This document shows, piece by piece, positions 1 through 11,433 of a stretch of DNA of 64,000 bases (position 1 is the stretch's first letter; each line of letters begins with the position of its first letter). The position numbers were made by a program, and so were the translations under genes. Location: NCBI GenBank assembly GCA_905221605.1, contig CAJNDS010002090.1, positions 592,664 to 656,663 of the forward strand, written 5' to 3'. The stretch is from Symbiodinium natans (taxonomy: Eukaryota > Sar > Dinophyceae > Suessiales > Symbiodiniaceae). The notes under the pieces are model-generated. The model had not been told where the DNA came from, did not search any database, and worked only from the letters and a program-made list of their open reading frames with translations.

Positions 1-62
1 ACACCCAACCCAAGACTCTGAGGCTGGGAAGGGGCCCTCGCACAAGCGACTCTCAACGGTCC

Positions 63-115
63 GAGCGGCTCTGGGTTCTCCTCGAAGCCCTGGAGAAACT
101 CTTTCTGGCTCAAGC
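63..115 (-). CDS. channel A exon: EF-hand, second part
   Basis: After a weak GGAG acceptor the frame reads LSQKEFLQGFEENPEPL, completing the EF loop and entering the exiting helix. The 3' border is uncertain, and further exons lie left of the window. Confidence 0.8.
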
Positions 116-3100
116 CTCCATGCTTCGGAGACATTTTTCAGATTCGCAGCTTACAGTTGCATGCTGCATTCAAAGTTGGGTTTTGGAGGCTTGGGCTGTT
201 GAGTCATCCCAAAGAGTCAAAAGCTAGATGCCTCAAAGCTCTCATCCAAGGTCTACATCAAAAGCTTACACGCCAGTGTCTTCGCGGCACAGGCGCGGGA
301 CGTCTACACTTGTGAGGGGCCAATTTCAGATCCCAAGTAATCGTTTGTGCTGAACCACTTCGGGAACCGCGAAGAATTTTCAGTGTGATGAGATTTGTCA
401 TTCAGTTCTAATTTCATGTCAGCGTGGGGTGCAGGGTGCATTCCCAGCATGTGACCTGAGAAAGCATCTGAACTCTTAGCTCATCTTAGCTCTATAACAC
501 CTTCGCCTCTGCTGATGTTATCGTGTGCTTTGACCATGGCGCGTTGAGCAAACGTTGGGGCAGTTGGCTGATCAGTTAGACCCGCTGCAGCCGGGCAGCT
601 GCCGTTTCGATCAGCATCGAGATTTCTGCAAAGCTCCAGCAAACGAAGCTTTCCCTGTAACATGGCTTCCTGGAGACAGACGCCGGGGAAGGCATTCTTT
701 TTCTGCAAGCACGCAAAGGCAGCTTTTGCACACTTCTTAAACCTTGTCAGAATCGAAAATCCATGAACCCTGAACCTTTTCCACCCGTGGCCGTAGACAT
801 GCTGCAGATCCTCCTTGTCGACGATGCCTCTCCTCACCTCCTGCTCGCGTGCGTCGGCGGCGCGCTCCACGACCACCTGAAAGTCCAAAGCTGCAAATTC
901 TTCGGAGTTTCACAGCAAGTTTAGCGATCCTCGGCACACTTAGGTCCATACTGCCCAATGCATGCTTAAGCACAGCTGTCCACGAAAAGCCTCGAGATTG
1001 CAGCCCCTCGGCCCACCTTATTACGACGAACGTGCGCCCTTAAGAGGACTGAACCCTGAGCATGAACATGCTCAGCAGGCCCGTTACAGGTCCCAAGGGC
1101 AGGCCTGGGCCGATCGGACCACATAATAAATTAAGCCTATAGGAAGACCTGGCAGGAAGAAGGCCCGGATTCGATACTTTCCGGGCCAATCCCGGGTTAA
1201 AACCCATTCGAAGCCCCAGTTCCGGTTTGTAAGCGTATTGGAGTAAAGTAATTGGAGCAAACAATTGACGACCCTTGACGACCCTGTGTGGCAATGTCAA
1301 GATAGAAGGCGGCAAACATGTCCATGGCGACATCTGGCACAAGACTCGCTATGGTCTGCTTCACCTTCACACCGTGTGTCTGCCCTTGAGCACTGGACAT
1401 CCTCCAAACCCCCCAAGCCGCTGCCCGACATCCGAAAACCTTTGGCAGCTGCGTGGCAGCCAAGATGAGGTTTAGCATGGTGAGCTGCACGGTGGCCTGC
1501 GGTGCTGTCTACAACATCGTGCACATTACAGCAAGGACAGGTGCAAACATGTGCAGTGCCTACCGCTCCAGTCTATCTTCTCTACGCAAGTTACACTGCT
1601 TCTGGAGAGCTCAAACCGACACCCAGGCCCGTACCGCACTACAATCTATAGCAGAACTGCTTCTGGCATTCAGTCTGTGCCCAGGGCTTCAGGTTCCGAT
1701 GCGACAACTTGGTCATGGAATGCTTTGCCAGGGGGCCAAAACGGCCAGGAACCAAAAGAATGTCCACCAATGCCTGTCCTCGCCAAGAGACGAGGACAAG
1801 ACCGGTTGACAGCTTGAGAGCTCTGGCTGTTCTTTACTGCGGAACTGCGGACCAATGTAGCGAAAGCCAAAACGGCAGAGTCTTAGGCCTTGCATGTAGT
1901 GACGTAGGCTGTGCTCAGCCCTACCGAGGGACACAAGTCTGAACTCGCTTCGTTGAAAGTCTGGAGGCTTGGGCGGTCTGTGCTCGTCTAACTTGTGTAC
2001 GGCTTTTTGCCTTGCTGGGACCATACTATGTCTCGCTCACCGAGGTTCGATGAGAGGGATAGCCACGCTCCCCCAACTGTCTCCCGCCACAGACGTCTGG
2101 AAAATCGTGATCATTGCGGTGAACACCTGTTCCCGACAGGGGTTCGTACTGTGCTGTCTCAAACTCCTCTGACAGAAGCCTTGGGCCTGAAACTAAACCG
2201 CACACCATCTGATACCATATGACAGGCCATGACGCATCCAACCTGAACCAAGGCCCGATTCCGCAGACTGGTTCACATTGACAGCATACGGCCTCCTCTG
2301 TGGGGGAACCTACGTTAGAAAGTGTTGGCTCTGCGGCGACACGGGTATCCAAAGATGTAGTTTCTGCGAGGCCTGGACACTTGAATTGAACAGGCCTTTG
2401 ACTGTTGCAGTATAATACTTGGCGGACCCAACCCCCTTCCAGAGCCTCCTCCGGCTATCCAGGGCCTCCTAGCGTTTTTCCATCGTTTTTCCCAAACTTG
2501 AGCTTGTTTGCTGCAGTCGGGTGGCTGCGCCTCTGCCAAAGTCCAAAAAACCACACCGTGATGAGTTACAGTTCTGTCGAGGCACGGACGAGAAAGCTTG
2601 CGCACATCGGAGGCAGTCGGAATCCTGCCAGATCCTGATTTACGCGCCCAGAGAATTCACACAGGTCCACAGGTCCGGTTGAGGGTTTAGAGTCTAGAGG
2701 GATCAGTACTGCGAGCTTATATGCTTTTGCTGGGACACTGCTTTTGGAGCCACCAGGATGCAAACATGCCAAGGCCCTAGGGGCGGATCTGATCATGCCT
2801 GCAAGATCGAACTAGAACTCAAACTGTTTTTTGCCGGCTGAGAGACTCAGCGTTCAGCGGGTGGAGGATCTGCACCTTGCAGTCTCGATGCTCTAAAGTC
2901 ATACCGGGGCTGCGCTGCAGGCAGGCTGGGGTTCCAGCGATCGAGTGCCGTAAGGGAGATGTTGGCTCTGAGCGTGAGCATCCAACAGAAACCGCACTTC
3001 ACTTGATATTGCACACGCGCGTTTGACATGCACATGTTGCCAGAAACATCCGATGCCGAGGACAACGCGGCCAGAATTGCCCACACGAGCATCATGACCA

Positions 3101-5003
3101 TAACCTGGGAGTACTGAGGGTGTGGGATTCAAGGAAGCATGAACAGCCGGTCAAGGGGTGCAGAGTCCTGATCTTCTCGGAAACCCTATCTGAACTGCAG
3201 ATCCGAAATCCGAAGCTCCCTGAACCGTTCGCTGGAACATTGGAATCCCAGGGTCCATCCCCAGGCCGAAAACAATGGACTTGGCAGCTGCGGAGAATCC
3301 GAGCCTCATTCAGCAGGAAGCGCTTAGGTGGAGAGTGTCTCTGACTTAGGCGATTTGGAGCTAGGGCTTTCAGGTTTGTGCGGGTCGCAGGGTAGGAGCC
3401 GGCTTGGTGAAATTGAAAGTTAGCGGCGGAGTTTAGGGTCACACTCGGGTTTGGCAGCTCTTGGCGCTCTTTGTGAGCTCCAGGGATCGTAAGACAAGAC
3501 AACACCGGCTTCTCTTTTCCCAGAAGGTCAGCTACCTCTTCAAAGTTGAGTTCCCCTTTGATCTATCTGCTGGCTACCGAAACACCAGGGATCCTTCTTG
3601 GAGGCTTCTTGCCCCGAACACCACAAAACCGGACCACCCTTTCAGTTGCCAAGGCACATCAGAATCTTCAGTTCCCAAATCTGTCTCAGCACACGGACTG
3701 CCCGGAAGAGCTTGACCAATCGAAAGATCCTTCGCGAGAAGTTCAGGCTCGGCCTGAATGTGATCCCACAAACGCACTTCTCAGCGTGAGAACACGAGGA
3801 ATTCAAACGAACAAAATGTACCTCAAAATGATCCTTTACACCAAAGGAGTCGAGAACTAGTTTGGGTGGGCTCAGCAGGACAGTGTAAGTGCCACAGAGA
3901 GGAAACGTGTTGTGAGACGTGTCCTGAGGACGGAGATTCGCTCGACGCCGTGCACAAAGTTCAGCGCCGACAAGCAGGCGTCGCAAACAACAACCTTAGC
4001 TTGTCTCACACAGAGCAAAAGCTCACGTAGCGCCCTCGATTTTCAGAAAATTGAAACACGACAGTGTGTCTTGCAGAGCATCGCACATGTCTCGGCCTGG
4101 TTTAAGGCATTGATGGGATGGGGGCTTTGGAGCTCACCCGTAGTCTTTCCAGGCCGGTCACGCTGCAGATTCAGGGAGTTAGGCAGGGGCAGTTTGCGGG
4201 CTTACTTAAGCTTAATTCCCACTGATGCTACCACAGCCCTGAGAAACGAGCAGAACCTGGGGAAGCACCCTCAGAAGATTCCTGTACGGCTAGCACAAGC
4301 TTTAAATTCAGCGCGCTCAACCCTGAAAGCTAAACATCTACAATCGCCCGCGACTTCGTTTTCGGATTCAACTCTTCTTTTGGCTTCTCTGGCATTGTGA
4401 GTTGCAAGCAAGAGTCATCGTAGCCACCCCCTATATCAACATCTAGCGCTGAAGGGAACGCGACTTGTGATGAACTATATTAAGTTAAGTAAAGGCCTTC
4501 AGATCCAAAACGCTGGGCTTAAGCCTCCAATGCCGGGCCACCACAAGGTCCATCCAGTTCCAATGGTCTTGGAAGAACTTGCATCGAAATATGCAAATCT
4601 TCGCAGTGCACTCGACCACGTAGATCTGAGCGGCATCAAGTCAAAACAGAGCTAAGCTCTTGGAGGAGTAGAAAGGTGTTTTCGTCGGAAGTAACTGCTG
4701 ATTGGGGGGCACAGAAAGTGCAAACACTCTTGATGGCCAGGGAGGGCCCCGACACGAGAGAAAGTGTTGAGAAAGACACCGGGACACCATCCCCGAGTCC
4801 CCGAGCCGCTCTCAACAAAATCCTTGGACGCTGGACTGCGTTCATCAGCCACCTGCAGAACTTGTGAAAAGAAAAAATGTCCGCACTGGTTCTTAAATGT
4901 TTTGCTTCAGAGGGACGAAGAGAAAAGCCAAATTCGTCGTTGACATCCACAAGGGGGGAGCTTCACCGTCCGCAGTCAAGTCCGTCTCAATGACGATAAA
5001 CAC
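63..5003 (-). CDS. voltage-gated cation channel, channel A (multi-exon, 3' end outside window)
   Basis: Six-transmembrane voltage-gated cation channel subunit with a C-terminal EF-hand, expected in a membrane and gated by voltage and probably Ca2+. Exons in transcription order (minus strand): 5003-4929 (S1-S2 loop), 4625-4539 (S2), 3994-3924 (S3), 3729-3650 (S4), 3304-3262 (S4-S5 linker), 3104-3072 (S5), 2624-about 2571 (turret), 2126-2041 (pore), 1773-1737 and 1496-1458 (S6), 876-811 (post-S6), 669-600 and 115-about 63 (EF-hand). Most junctions join in phase; donors are mainly GC, with GA at 3924 and 811. The linker junctions are not fully resolved. S1 and the N-terminus were not found; the gene continues past base 1. 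It is a paralogue of channel B, with matching exon order. The family is clear from S4, pore and EF-hand; the ion carried (Ca2+, Na+ or mixed) is not settled by sequence. Confidence 0.9.
600..669 (-). CDS. channel A exon: EF-hand, first part
   Basis: Reads EAMLQGKLRLLELCRNLDA, then DRNG and one base of a Ser codon before a GC donor. Joined to the exon at 115 it gives DADRNGSLSQKE, a canonical 12-residue Ca2+-binding loop with Asp at 1 and 3, Gly at 6 and Glu at 12. Confidence 0.9.
811..876 (-). CDS. channel A exon: post-S6 helix
   Basis: A 66-nt exon, 22 codons as in channel B, starting VVVERAADAREQEV and ending DKE. The donor is GA (GAG|GATCTG), while channel B has GC at the same point. Confidence 0.88.
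1458..1496 (-). CDS. channel A exon: second half of S6
   Basis: A 39-nt exon reading ATVQLTMLNLILA, the cytoplasmic end of S6 with the Asn-Leu-Ile motif typical of the gate. Acceptor CCGCAG, donor GC. Channel B carries the corresponding part in one unsplit 61-nt S6 exon. Confidence 0.9.
1737..1773 (-). CDS. channel A exon: first half of S6
   Basis: A 37-nt exon. Its first G completes the Arg codon left by the pore exon, then it reads HWWTFFWFLAVL before a TTG|GC donor. The phase fits both neighbours. Confidence 0.82.
2041..2126 (-). CDS. channel A exon: pore loop and selectivity filter
   Basis: Reads ...ITIF, QTSVAGDSWGSVAIP, LIEP. The GDSW motif occupies the selectivity-filter position, with Asp where four-domain Ca2+ channels carry Glu or Asp. 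The exon ends two bases into an Arg codon at a GT donor (GTGAGC), earlier than in channel B, whose pore exon runs seven codons further. Confidence 0.93.
2571..2624 (-). CDS. channel A exon: extracellular turret
   Basis: Reads DSDCLRCAQAFSSVP, with two Cys three residues apart just before the pore. Channel B has DSDCERCGRAFSTVP. The acceptor is clear (GGCAG); the 3' end is approximate. Confidence 0.8.
3072..3104 (-). CDS. channel A exon: S5
   Basis: A 33-nt exon reading VMVMMLVWAIL between a CCCAG acceptor and a CTG|GC donor. The S5 exon of channel B is also 33 nt with the same borders (VLIMMTSWSVL). Confidence 0.8.
3262..3304 (-). CDS. channel A exon: S4-S5 linker
   Basis: Reads LGFSAAAKSIVFGL, matching MSFAAAAKSIVFGM of channel B. 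This amphipathic linker couples the voltage sensor to the pore. The 3' border is uncertain: no clear GT, GC or GA donor sits directly after the last Leu codon, and the phase joining it to S4 is unresolved. Confidence 0.75.
3650..3729 (-). CDS. channel A exon: S4 voltage sensor
   Basis: Reads IFRLVKLFRAVRVLRQIW, with Arg or Lys at every third position, the signature of an S4 voltage sensor, followed by ELKIL. The exon is 80 nt, the same length as in channel B. The donor was placed at CTTG|GCAA, a motif present at the same point in both genes. Confidence 0.93.
3924..3994 (-). CDS. channel A exon: S3
   Basis: Reads VVVCDACLSALNFVHGVE, continues to ISVL, and ends two bases into an Arg codon. The donor is GA (GACACG). 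The first base of the S4 exon completes the Arg. The Asp in S3 is the family's conserved acidic residue. Channel B has the same exon with the same phase and a GC donor. Confidence 0.85.
4539..4625 (-). CDS. channel A exon: S2
   Basis: Reads IYVVECTAKICIFRCKFF and then a loop into the start of S3 (HWNWMDLVV). The acidic residue in mid S2 (VVEC) fits the conserved charge partner of S4. Acceptor CTCAG, donor GC. The equivalent exon in channel B has VYTIEAAVKIYAWRW. Confidence 0.8.
4929..5003 (-). CDS. channel A exon: S1-S2 loop
   Basis: After a ...TTGAG acceptor the frame reads VFIVIETDLTADGEAPPLWM, the acidic extracellular stretch between S1 and S2 of this channel family. A GC donor follows at 4928-4927. 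The S1 exon expected upstream was not recognised. Confidence 0.75.
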
Positions 5004-5074
5004 CTCAAGGCCCCGAACAGCATCGCTCTCTCAACACACGGCCAAAATGCTGAGACCTGACAGGCACTTGGAAA

Positions 5075-5093
5075 GGGGGGGGGGGGGGGGGGG
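5075..5093. repeat. poly-G run of 19
   Basis: Uninterrupted G run in the spacer upstream of the first decoded exon of channel A. Confidence 0.95.
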
Positions 5094-5945
5094 AGTGTGT
5101 GCCCGAGCTGGGATGATTGGAAGCGTAAGCTTATTCACGCGCAGCAAAGTTTGTGACGCTTGTGCTTTAAAAGCTGCCAAGGCCCTGGCAATATTGGTAC
5201 CTTGGTCAAAGCGTGCAAAAGGCTGAAACACTTTCGCCATGCTTCGTGCTGTACAACCGCCACCAAGTTCCCATAACATTCAGACACCATGCCGAGCAAT
5301 GCCGAAGGAGTGTCAACGTGGAGCTGCTAGTGGTCTGGTCTAAAAAGTCTCTAGAAAGTTTCTGGGCTGACGCATCTGAGCTGTGCAAAGCCTGAACGTC
5401 ATTATTGGCAGCAGAACCATGTGGAATCAGCATGCAGTCAAGTGGCAAATGACCAAAGATATAAGGCTTTCGAAGCGGGTGGAACCGACGAATCTGACGA
5501 CCTTTGCCGGCTTCCAGTTCAACCAGACATGCTTCATGTTTGCTGGTTGCTACTGCTTCTGCTTCGGTTCATCAGCAGCATGGTGAGGGCAGTGCTGTTC
5601 CTGGGTACATGCCTGTCCCTCTGCGTTTCCTGCACTTGCCTGTTTCGAACAGCCAAGCACACCCCCTACCATAGAATCTCTAAACCGTTAAGCCGATAAC
5701 TCTCTCCCGTACGACACCGCCTCATCATGGACCATAATCCCCCAATCCCCCAACCATGAAACCAATCAATTTGCCCGAGAATGTTCTGGTGGCCGCGTCC
5801 TAGGCCGATGATTAGGGCATCTTATGAAAGCTCCAAAAAGGCGCAGGATTCCCCGTACCTTTTCTGTGGACAGTTTGGCCCCGGAAAAATTTAAACCATC
5901 CATGCGCCCGCAGTCCATTTACAGAAGGGCTGGCGAACTTCCTGA

Positions 5946-6048
5946 AACTCTCCCATTGCTGGCTTGCTGCGGTTTTGTGTTTGTGTTTGTGTTTGTGTTT
6001 GTCTATGTGTTTGTGTGTGCGCGCGCGTGCGTGTGCGCGTGTGTTTGA
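5946..6048. repeat. TG-rich microsatellite
   Basis: Alternating TTTGTG and GTGTGC/GCGC purine-pyrimidine tract, a potential Z-DNA former. Confidence 0.7.
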
Positions 6049-6729
6049 TTATCCGGCGCGTTGCCTCATAATTTACTGTAGACTGTTATGCTCATAGGCC
6101 GGAGCCCTTTTTGACCGTGGACTCTGGACGACCCTTCCAACAAATTCGCTCATATTTCTTAAACGGTTTTAACTGGTGCATCATTCGGCATCAGGAACTT
6201 GCTCCCCACCCTCGGTGTCGGGTTCTGCGATTATCAAGATATCAAAAGTGCGGTAGGCTGCCCTGGATGGACATACATACATCTGCCCCGCCCACCCCCC
6301 GTCCATATTTCCTGCACTTGCACGCCTTCGAAAAAGCTGAGAGGGGGGGGATACTAAGATCCTCCTTGCAAGTCGAGTGTTGAGGGGTTAAGAACTTGCA
6401 GTGGATTGCGCCATGCCCCAATACCTGAAGTCGGTCCTTCACCAGGTGATTGCGCATCTTTTTCGATCCATGTTGACACAGATCCAGAGGCAAAAAAAAT
6501 GGCCCGAGCAACACACGCACGGCAACAAAAACCGAACACAAAAAAAAACAGGCCTCCGCCATGCTTTCTCCCAACGGACGGTGCTTGAACTGAAAACAAA
6601 TTTCAAGCAGTGCCACAACTCATTCATTCGTGTCATTATGTGTCAGTAGTCATGAGTCGTAGATGTCGTAGATGTCTCCACACTCATATTGAGTATGCAC
6701 GTGGTACTGGAAACGCATCGTTGGAGCCG

Positions 6730-6759
6730 CCCCCCCCCCCCCCCCCCCCCCCCCCCCCC
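6730..6759. repeat. poly-C run of 30
   Basis: The longest homopolymer in the window, an uninterrupted C tract. Such tracts are prone to assembly length error. Confidence 0.95.
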
Positions 6760-9700
6760 ACCCTCGCCGCCCCCCTATACTTCTTGTCTGAACGTGCAGC
6801 CCACATCCTTAGCCTGCTGCTCTGAGGCGCTCGCTTCTGCAAACGCGCTGAACTGTGCCAACGAGATTTCTTCGATTTCTTCTTGACACTGTAAATCTCG
6901 TGACATTTTTCGACCAAAACCCCCACGGAACAATATTTGCGGAACAAGAAACCATGCATTTTGGGTGTGTCATTCTTGGACACCTGGAAACCACATTTCG
7001 CGCGTCCTGCTCACGTTTGTGGAACCAAACCTTCGAAAACACAAACGAACACCTATAAGCCACCACCCACCCCCTCCCGGCCCCATGCCAGTGTTTCCAA
7101 GCCGTGAAGAGAAGAAAAACACACGATGCGTTGCACTGTTGCGACCTTGTGCTTGCCTTCTTGTTCCCTTTACTTGTGGACTGAAGGACAGGAGGTCAGA
7201 GGGCACCAGAAGACATGAGGCCTAGAGACAACCCAAGTTTCTGCCAACAACATTTGCCAGAAAGAACACCAAACCTTGTCCCAAACAAATCGCACAGCTT
7301 TCCTCGAGCCAAACAGTTTCTGACATGCACCAGTGGAATGAGGCCCGAAGGCACCCGGCTTGAGAGCTGCAGCACCTAGGACCTTGCGTCATATCGGGTC
7401 TGAAGTTTTGACCAGCGCTTTCTTTAGGCGCAGGCCCTTCGGGTTAAGAGCTTGGGGAAAACTTCGAAGAACGCCGGCAGACTCATACCACGAGAGAAGG
7501 AGAGTGGCTGTGTTCATGTTCCCGTCGTCGCGGTGGTGATGATGGTTGGTGAGAGCTTTGCCTGGGCTGGAGTACGAAAACCCGAAGAGACACCCTGAAC
7601 TCATGCGCAGCTGCACGAGATATACGAGCGTTGTGCCTCCAGTCCGATGTAACTTGCCAGATAAGACCACCCGTTTGCTTCCTCAACCCTGGGACAGGAC
7701 GCTTCTTCTGCGCGCAAGCCAACATGAACCCGCCTACCCGCAGCCCCAGCAAAAGGGGTTGTAGAGACCCCAGCAGGTGGACGAAAACGGAAGATTATGG
7801 GTACTGGATGAAGGAGGTTGGACTGTGCAGCCTCAGGCTTTGGCTGGGATTCCTGCTGTGCCTGCAGTCTGAAATTTAAACTTACCGGCGATATCGAGGG
7901 CATGGTCTCCAGAGCTCCTTTGGGCTTGCGCTTACGAGTAGGACTGTCGGGTCGCGACACCAAGCGACTCCCGAAATCAGAAACAAACCTCACTCATTTC
8001 CAGACGATCCCGAAGCCTCAAGCCTTCACAGTTTTGGAAGCCTCTGAGAGCCACAACTCAAGGGAAAACGCAGCACGGTGTCTGATTTCAGCCACCGCAT
8101 CATCCGCGGTGTGCCTGCAACTTGGCCCAGGTGGTCAGGCTTAGCATCCCAAAGGCCCGAAAAAGGAAGCACTGCTGGTGCAAATCTCCTCAAGTCTACC
8201 CGCCAGCCCCGCGTGAGAAATCGCGAGAGTGCAAGTGCCGATGCAAGATGCCCTAAAGGCCCTAAAGCCGAAGCCCAAATTGAATGTTCTGACTGGAGAG
8301 TCTCCGCCTCAGGTGAGATGTTTGTACCGGAGGCTGAGGCTTGAGCATTTTCCGCTTGAGCTCTGAACCCATGTGCTCGCACAAAAGGCTGGGCAGCTAC
8401 CAGAAGCGTCCGAAGAAACAACTGAGTTTGGCACTGTTTTTAACGTTTTCAATTTTTCAGGCCAGCTGCACATGCTCTTCGTCCGCGTATGTGCCGGCCG
8501 TTTCATGGACCGAGCGGCTCTCGAGCTTCTTCTTCACCTCGGTGCCCGACTCAATGCTTATGTCTCTCCTTACTATTCGTTATATTGGTGTGCCTGAAAT
8601 CCAAACTGTCAAACCCACACAGCTCACGGGTTCGGGTTCAAGGTTCCATGTCCATGTCTCTTGAGAATCGCTCATGCTGGTTGACAAACCCAGAAGAAAA
8701 TGTGTCGTAGTCGTAGGTCATTCTGCGAAACTCAGCACTCCACGTTACATATAGGAGGGTATTCCCCAAGGGAAGACCAAGAGCAAGGGAAGTGCCAACA
8801 AAGGCAAGGGCAAAAAGCAAATACTCAATCTCTGCTCGGGGACAAGATCCAGGAGCGTGACCCTGCTCTCCCGGTAGTGGAGGCCTAATTTAACCTCTAG
8901 TTTCCCGATAGAACCCAAGCTTGTTCCGAAAAATGGTCCTGCACGTCACCAGCACCGCTTAAGAGGGACGTTCGTCACAGAAAGAACACACACGCACACT
9001 TATTGCGAGGGTGGCGTACACGCAAAGGAAGCGGGCCACCAGTGACTAAAGTTGCCCGCGCTCAATCATTCAATGGTGCAACGGCGCACGGTGGTTTTGA
9101 CGCTGACGAGAAAGAACATCCAGAAGCAGGAAACACAGAAAACAAAACAACAAAACATAAAACTGATAGATTGGGAGATCTGAAGACAGACCGCATATTG
9201 CAAACCATCCTCAAATCTCACCGCGTTCGCTCGCTTCCATGCTTAGGCTTGTATTGGTAACGACTGTATGAACTTGCTCGCCAAGCGTATTTCTTGAATC
9301 CTTCAATGATGCACTCCAGGCTTTTGCTCACAACCCCAGCGCTGCGGATGTTTTCTTGCAGGATCACGCTGGCATGCGAAGCGCCCCAGCTCGCCAAAGT
9401 TGCTTCCGTGGTGGTTCCATGGAGACACATGCTTCACATGATCGGATCTGAGTCACATTTCGAAGCCCCCCCCAAGGGCAGGGGCCAACTTGCTTCACTA
9501 CGTGAAGCCGCTTGTACGTCGCAATAAGCAATGCAATGCTTGAGGTGGGAGGGAAGGAGATGCATTTTTCACATGTGCGCAACAACAAACAACAATGCAC
9601 TGTCCTGCGAGCATTTGCCTCCGCCGGATTCTATGAAAAACGTTTGTCCCCTGCCGGGGACATTATCAAGTTGCAGTTGTTGTGCGCATGTGCCAGTGTA

Positions 9701-9845
9701 CAGGTGTACAGGCAGTCAACCAAAGCCAACCTACATGCATGTGTGGTGAATACTTATAGCCTACAGGGACTGTTTTTTTTGTGGCTCCGAGCAGCGTCCC
9801 ACATCCAAAACGAGACGATTCAAGCTTGCTTCTGGCGCACACATT

Positions 9846-10103
9846 TCAATTCAATAATCGTGCTGCACGCCTCAACCTCGCGTTGGTCCTTCTGTGCGCA
9901 AGAAGGTCAAGCCCTACATGGATCATGTGAGAGCGCCAGCATCTGGGCGGCACACGCAAGGCGAATTGTTTGTGAGACACATCAAGCCAAGCGACTTTCT
10001 CCATGTCCTCTTTGGTGATCTCCTTCTCCTTACAGGCACAGGGCTTCAGTATTGCAATGTACTGCACTCTCACAACTGGGTCTTGCCAAAATATCCTCAT
10101 CAC
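9846..10103 (-). other. possible coding exon, function unknown
   Basis: The minus frame contains ITKEDMEKVAWLDVSH after possible AG acceptors (GAGTGCAG or TGTAAG). It resembles protein but matches nothing I recognise. The opposite strand is also open here, so this may be chance. Confidence 0.25.
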
Positions 10104-10130
10104 TGTTCAGCGTTCTTGCGCACGTTGTTA

Positions 10131-10225
10131 GGGCAATGCGCTCGTCTTCGCTTGTTTGCGCTCGTCTCCGCAGGAATCTTCGTGTGCCTTCGCTCGTCTT
10201 CGTGCATCTTCGCTCGGTTTTGCAG
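10131..10225. repeat. degenerate CGCTCGTCTTCG minisatellite
   Basis: Several imperfect copies of an approximately 12-bp GCTCGTCTTCGC motif. A related CGCTCGCCCTCG cluster lies at 14487-14522. Confidence 0.5.
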
Positions 10226-11415
10226 ATTTCCGCACGATCGCACCACCACCAGAGTCTAACTTTTGGGCTACCGGTTTTCATAGGGGAACCCGTGATACTG
10301 GTCAAGGGCGCGGGTAGTCCTTCTGTCTCTGTTTCCATCTTGCATTTCTTTCTCTCTTTCTGCCACGGAGCCTTTTTACTTTTGTATCTCTTGGTGTTTG
10401 CTTGCTTTCATTTCAGTTTTTGAAGGCTAAACCGCCGAAGCCTCCACGCAGTTCGCGCGCCCAGCAGTGCGAGAAACAATCCGCAAGAAACAGAAAGTGA
10501 TGTGGTTGAAGTCCCCTCCTGGGTCCAGTGCGGCAGCTTCACATGGCTCCCTATCCCTTGACAAACAGGAACTGACCTCGGTGATCGCCCCACTGAACAG
10601 CTGAAATTCCCCCTTCAACCTACACGTGCCCGGGACCCCTAAAAGTGGCCCGATCAGAGGGGACATGTCTGGTCATGCGGTCCTTGTTTCCTAACACGCA
10701 CACTCTCTCTCTCTCTCTCTCTTTTCTTTCTTGGGGGGCTGGGGTTAGGGGTTTCCCCCCTCCCGGCGCGCCGTCCGTGCGCCCCAATTTTCGGAGCGAA
10801 ATGGATCAGATGGGGAGGGGGGTCCCTCCGATCTTGGGAGCTGCTCTCTTCTTCTTCCCCAACACCTCAACGGGCTCTTTGCAAGAAGGTCTTGTAATGA
10901 ACCCAAGTCTCATGGTCTGAAAGCCTCCTTCCGTTCGGACTGAAACCTTTCCTCGGCCAGGCATTGTAGAATGAAGTTGGAACGGCTTTGGAGGTCTTGG
11001 CTACTCAGGGCTTCTGCACTGAACTACCAAGACGGCCAACAGTAAATATGGCTGATAACGCTACTGTAACTGTTTGCATGACATGCGCACCCGTGGTGCA
11101 TAAGAACATGTTCCAAGAGGGCTAGCATGCAACAAGCACACAGTATGCACGGCATAGGAAAACAAGGAGGCGGAGTGAAGGGCAACAAGAGCGCTTCGAG
11201 CTTAAACATTGTATTCGTATAGAAAACATGTGCATAAGATTCCTTGGCAGCCCAATCCCTTCTGAGACTCGAGATACCAGTGCTTTCCCAACAGCTGACG
11301 CAGGGCTTCCTCCAGCTGCCAGCGCCGAGCGTTGAATTGTATAAGCTCTAGCATCAATGCGTTTCCAAATTGCAGTTTCTCAGGTCTTCGGCTTTGGCTT
11401 TCGCGCTGCCAGCCT

Positions 11416-11433
11416 CCCCCCCCCCCCCCCCCC
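11416..11433. repeat. poly-C run of 18
   Basis: Uninterrupted C tract directly followed by an A-rich stretch. Confidence 0.95.

Noticed and set aside
101-112. TTCTGGCTCAAG resembling the leader 3' end, plus strand
   Set aside because: Lies on the strand opposite to, and overlapping, the EF-hand exon of channel A; the rest of the leader is absent.
3912-4400. 162-codon plus-strand open frame
   Set aside because: Overlaps the S3 exon of channel A on the opposite strand and has no protein signature.
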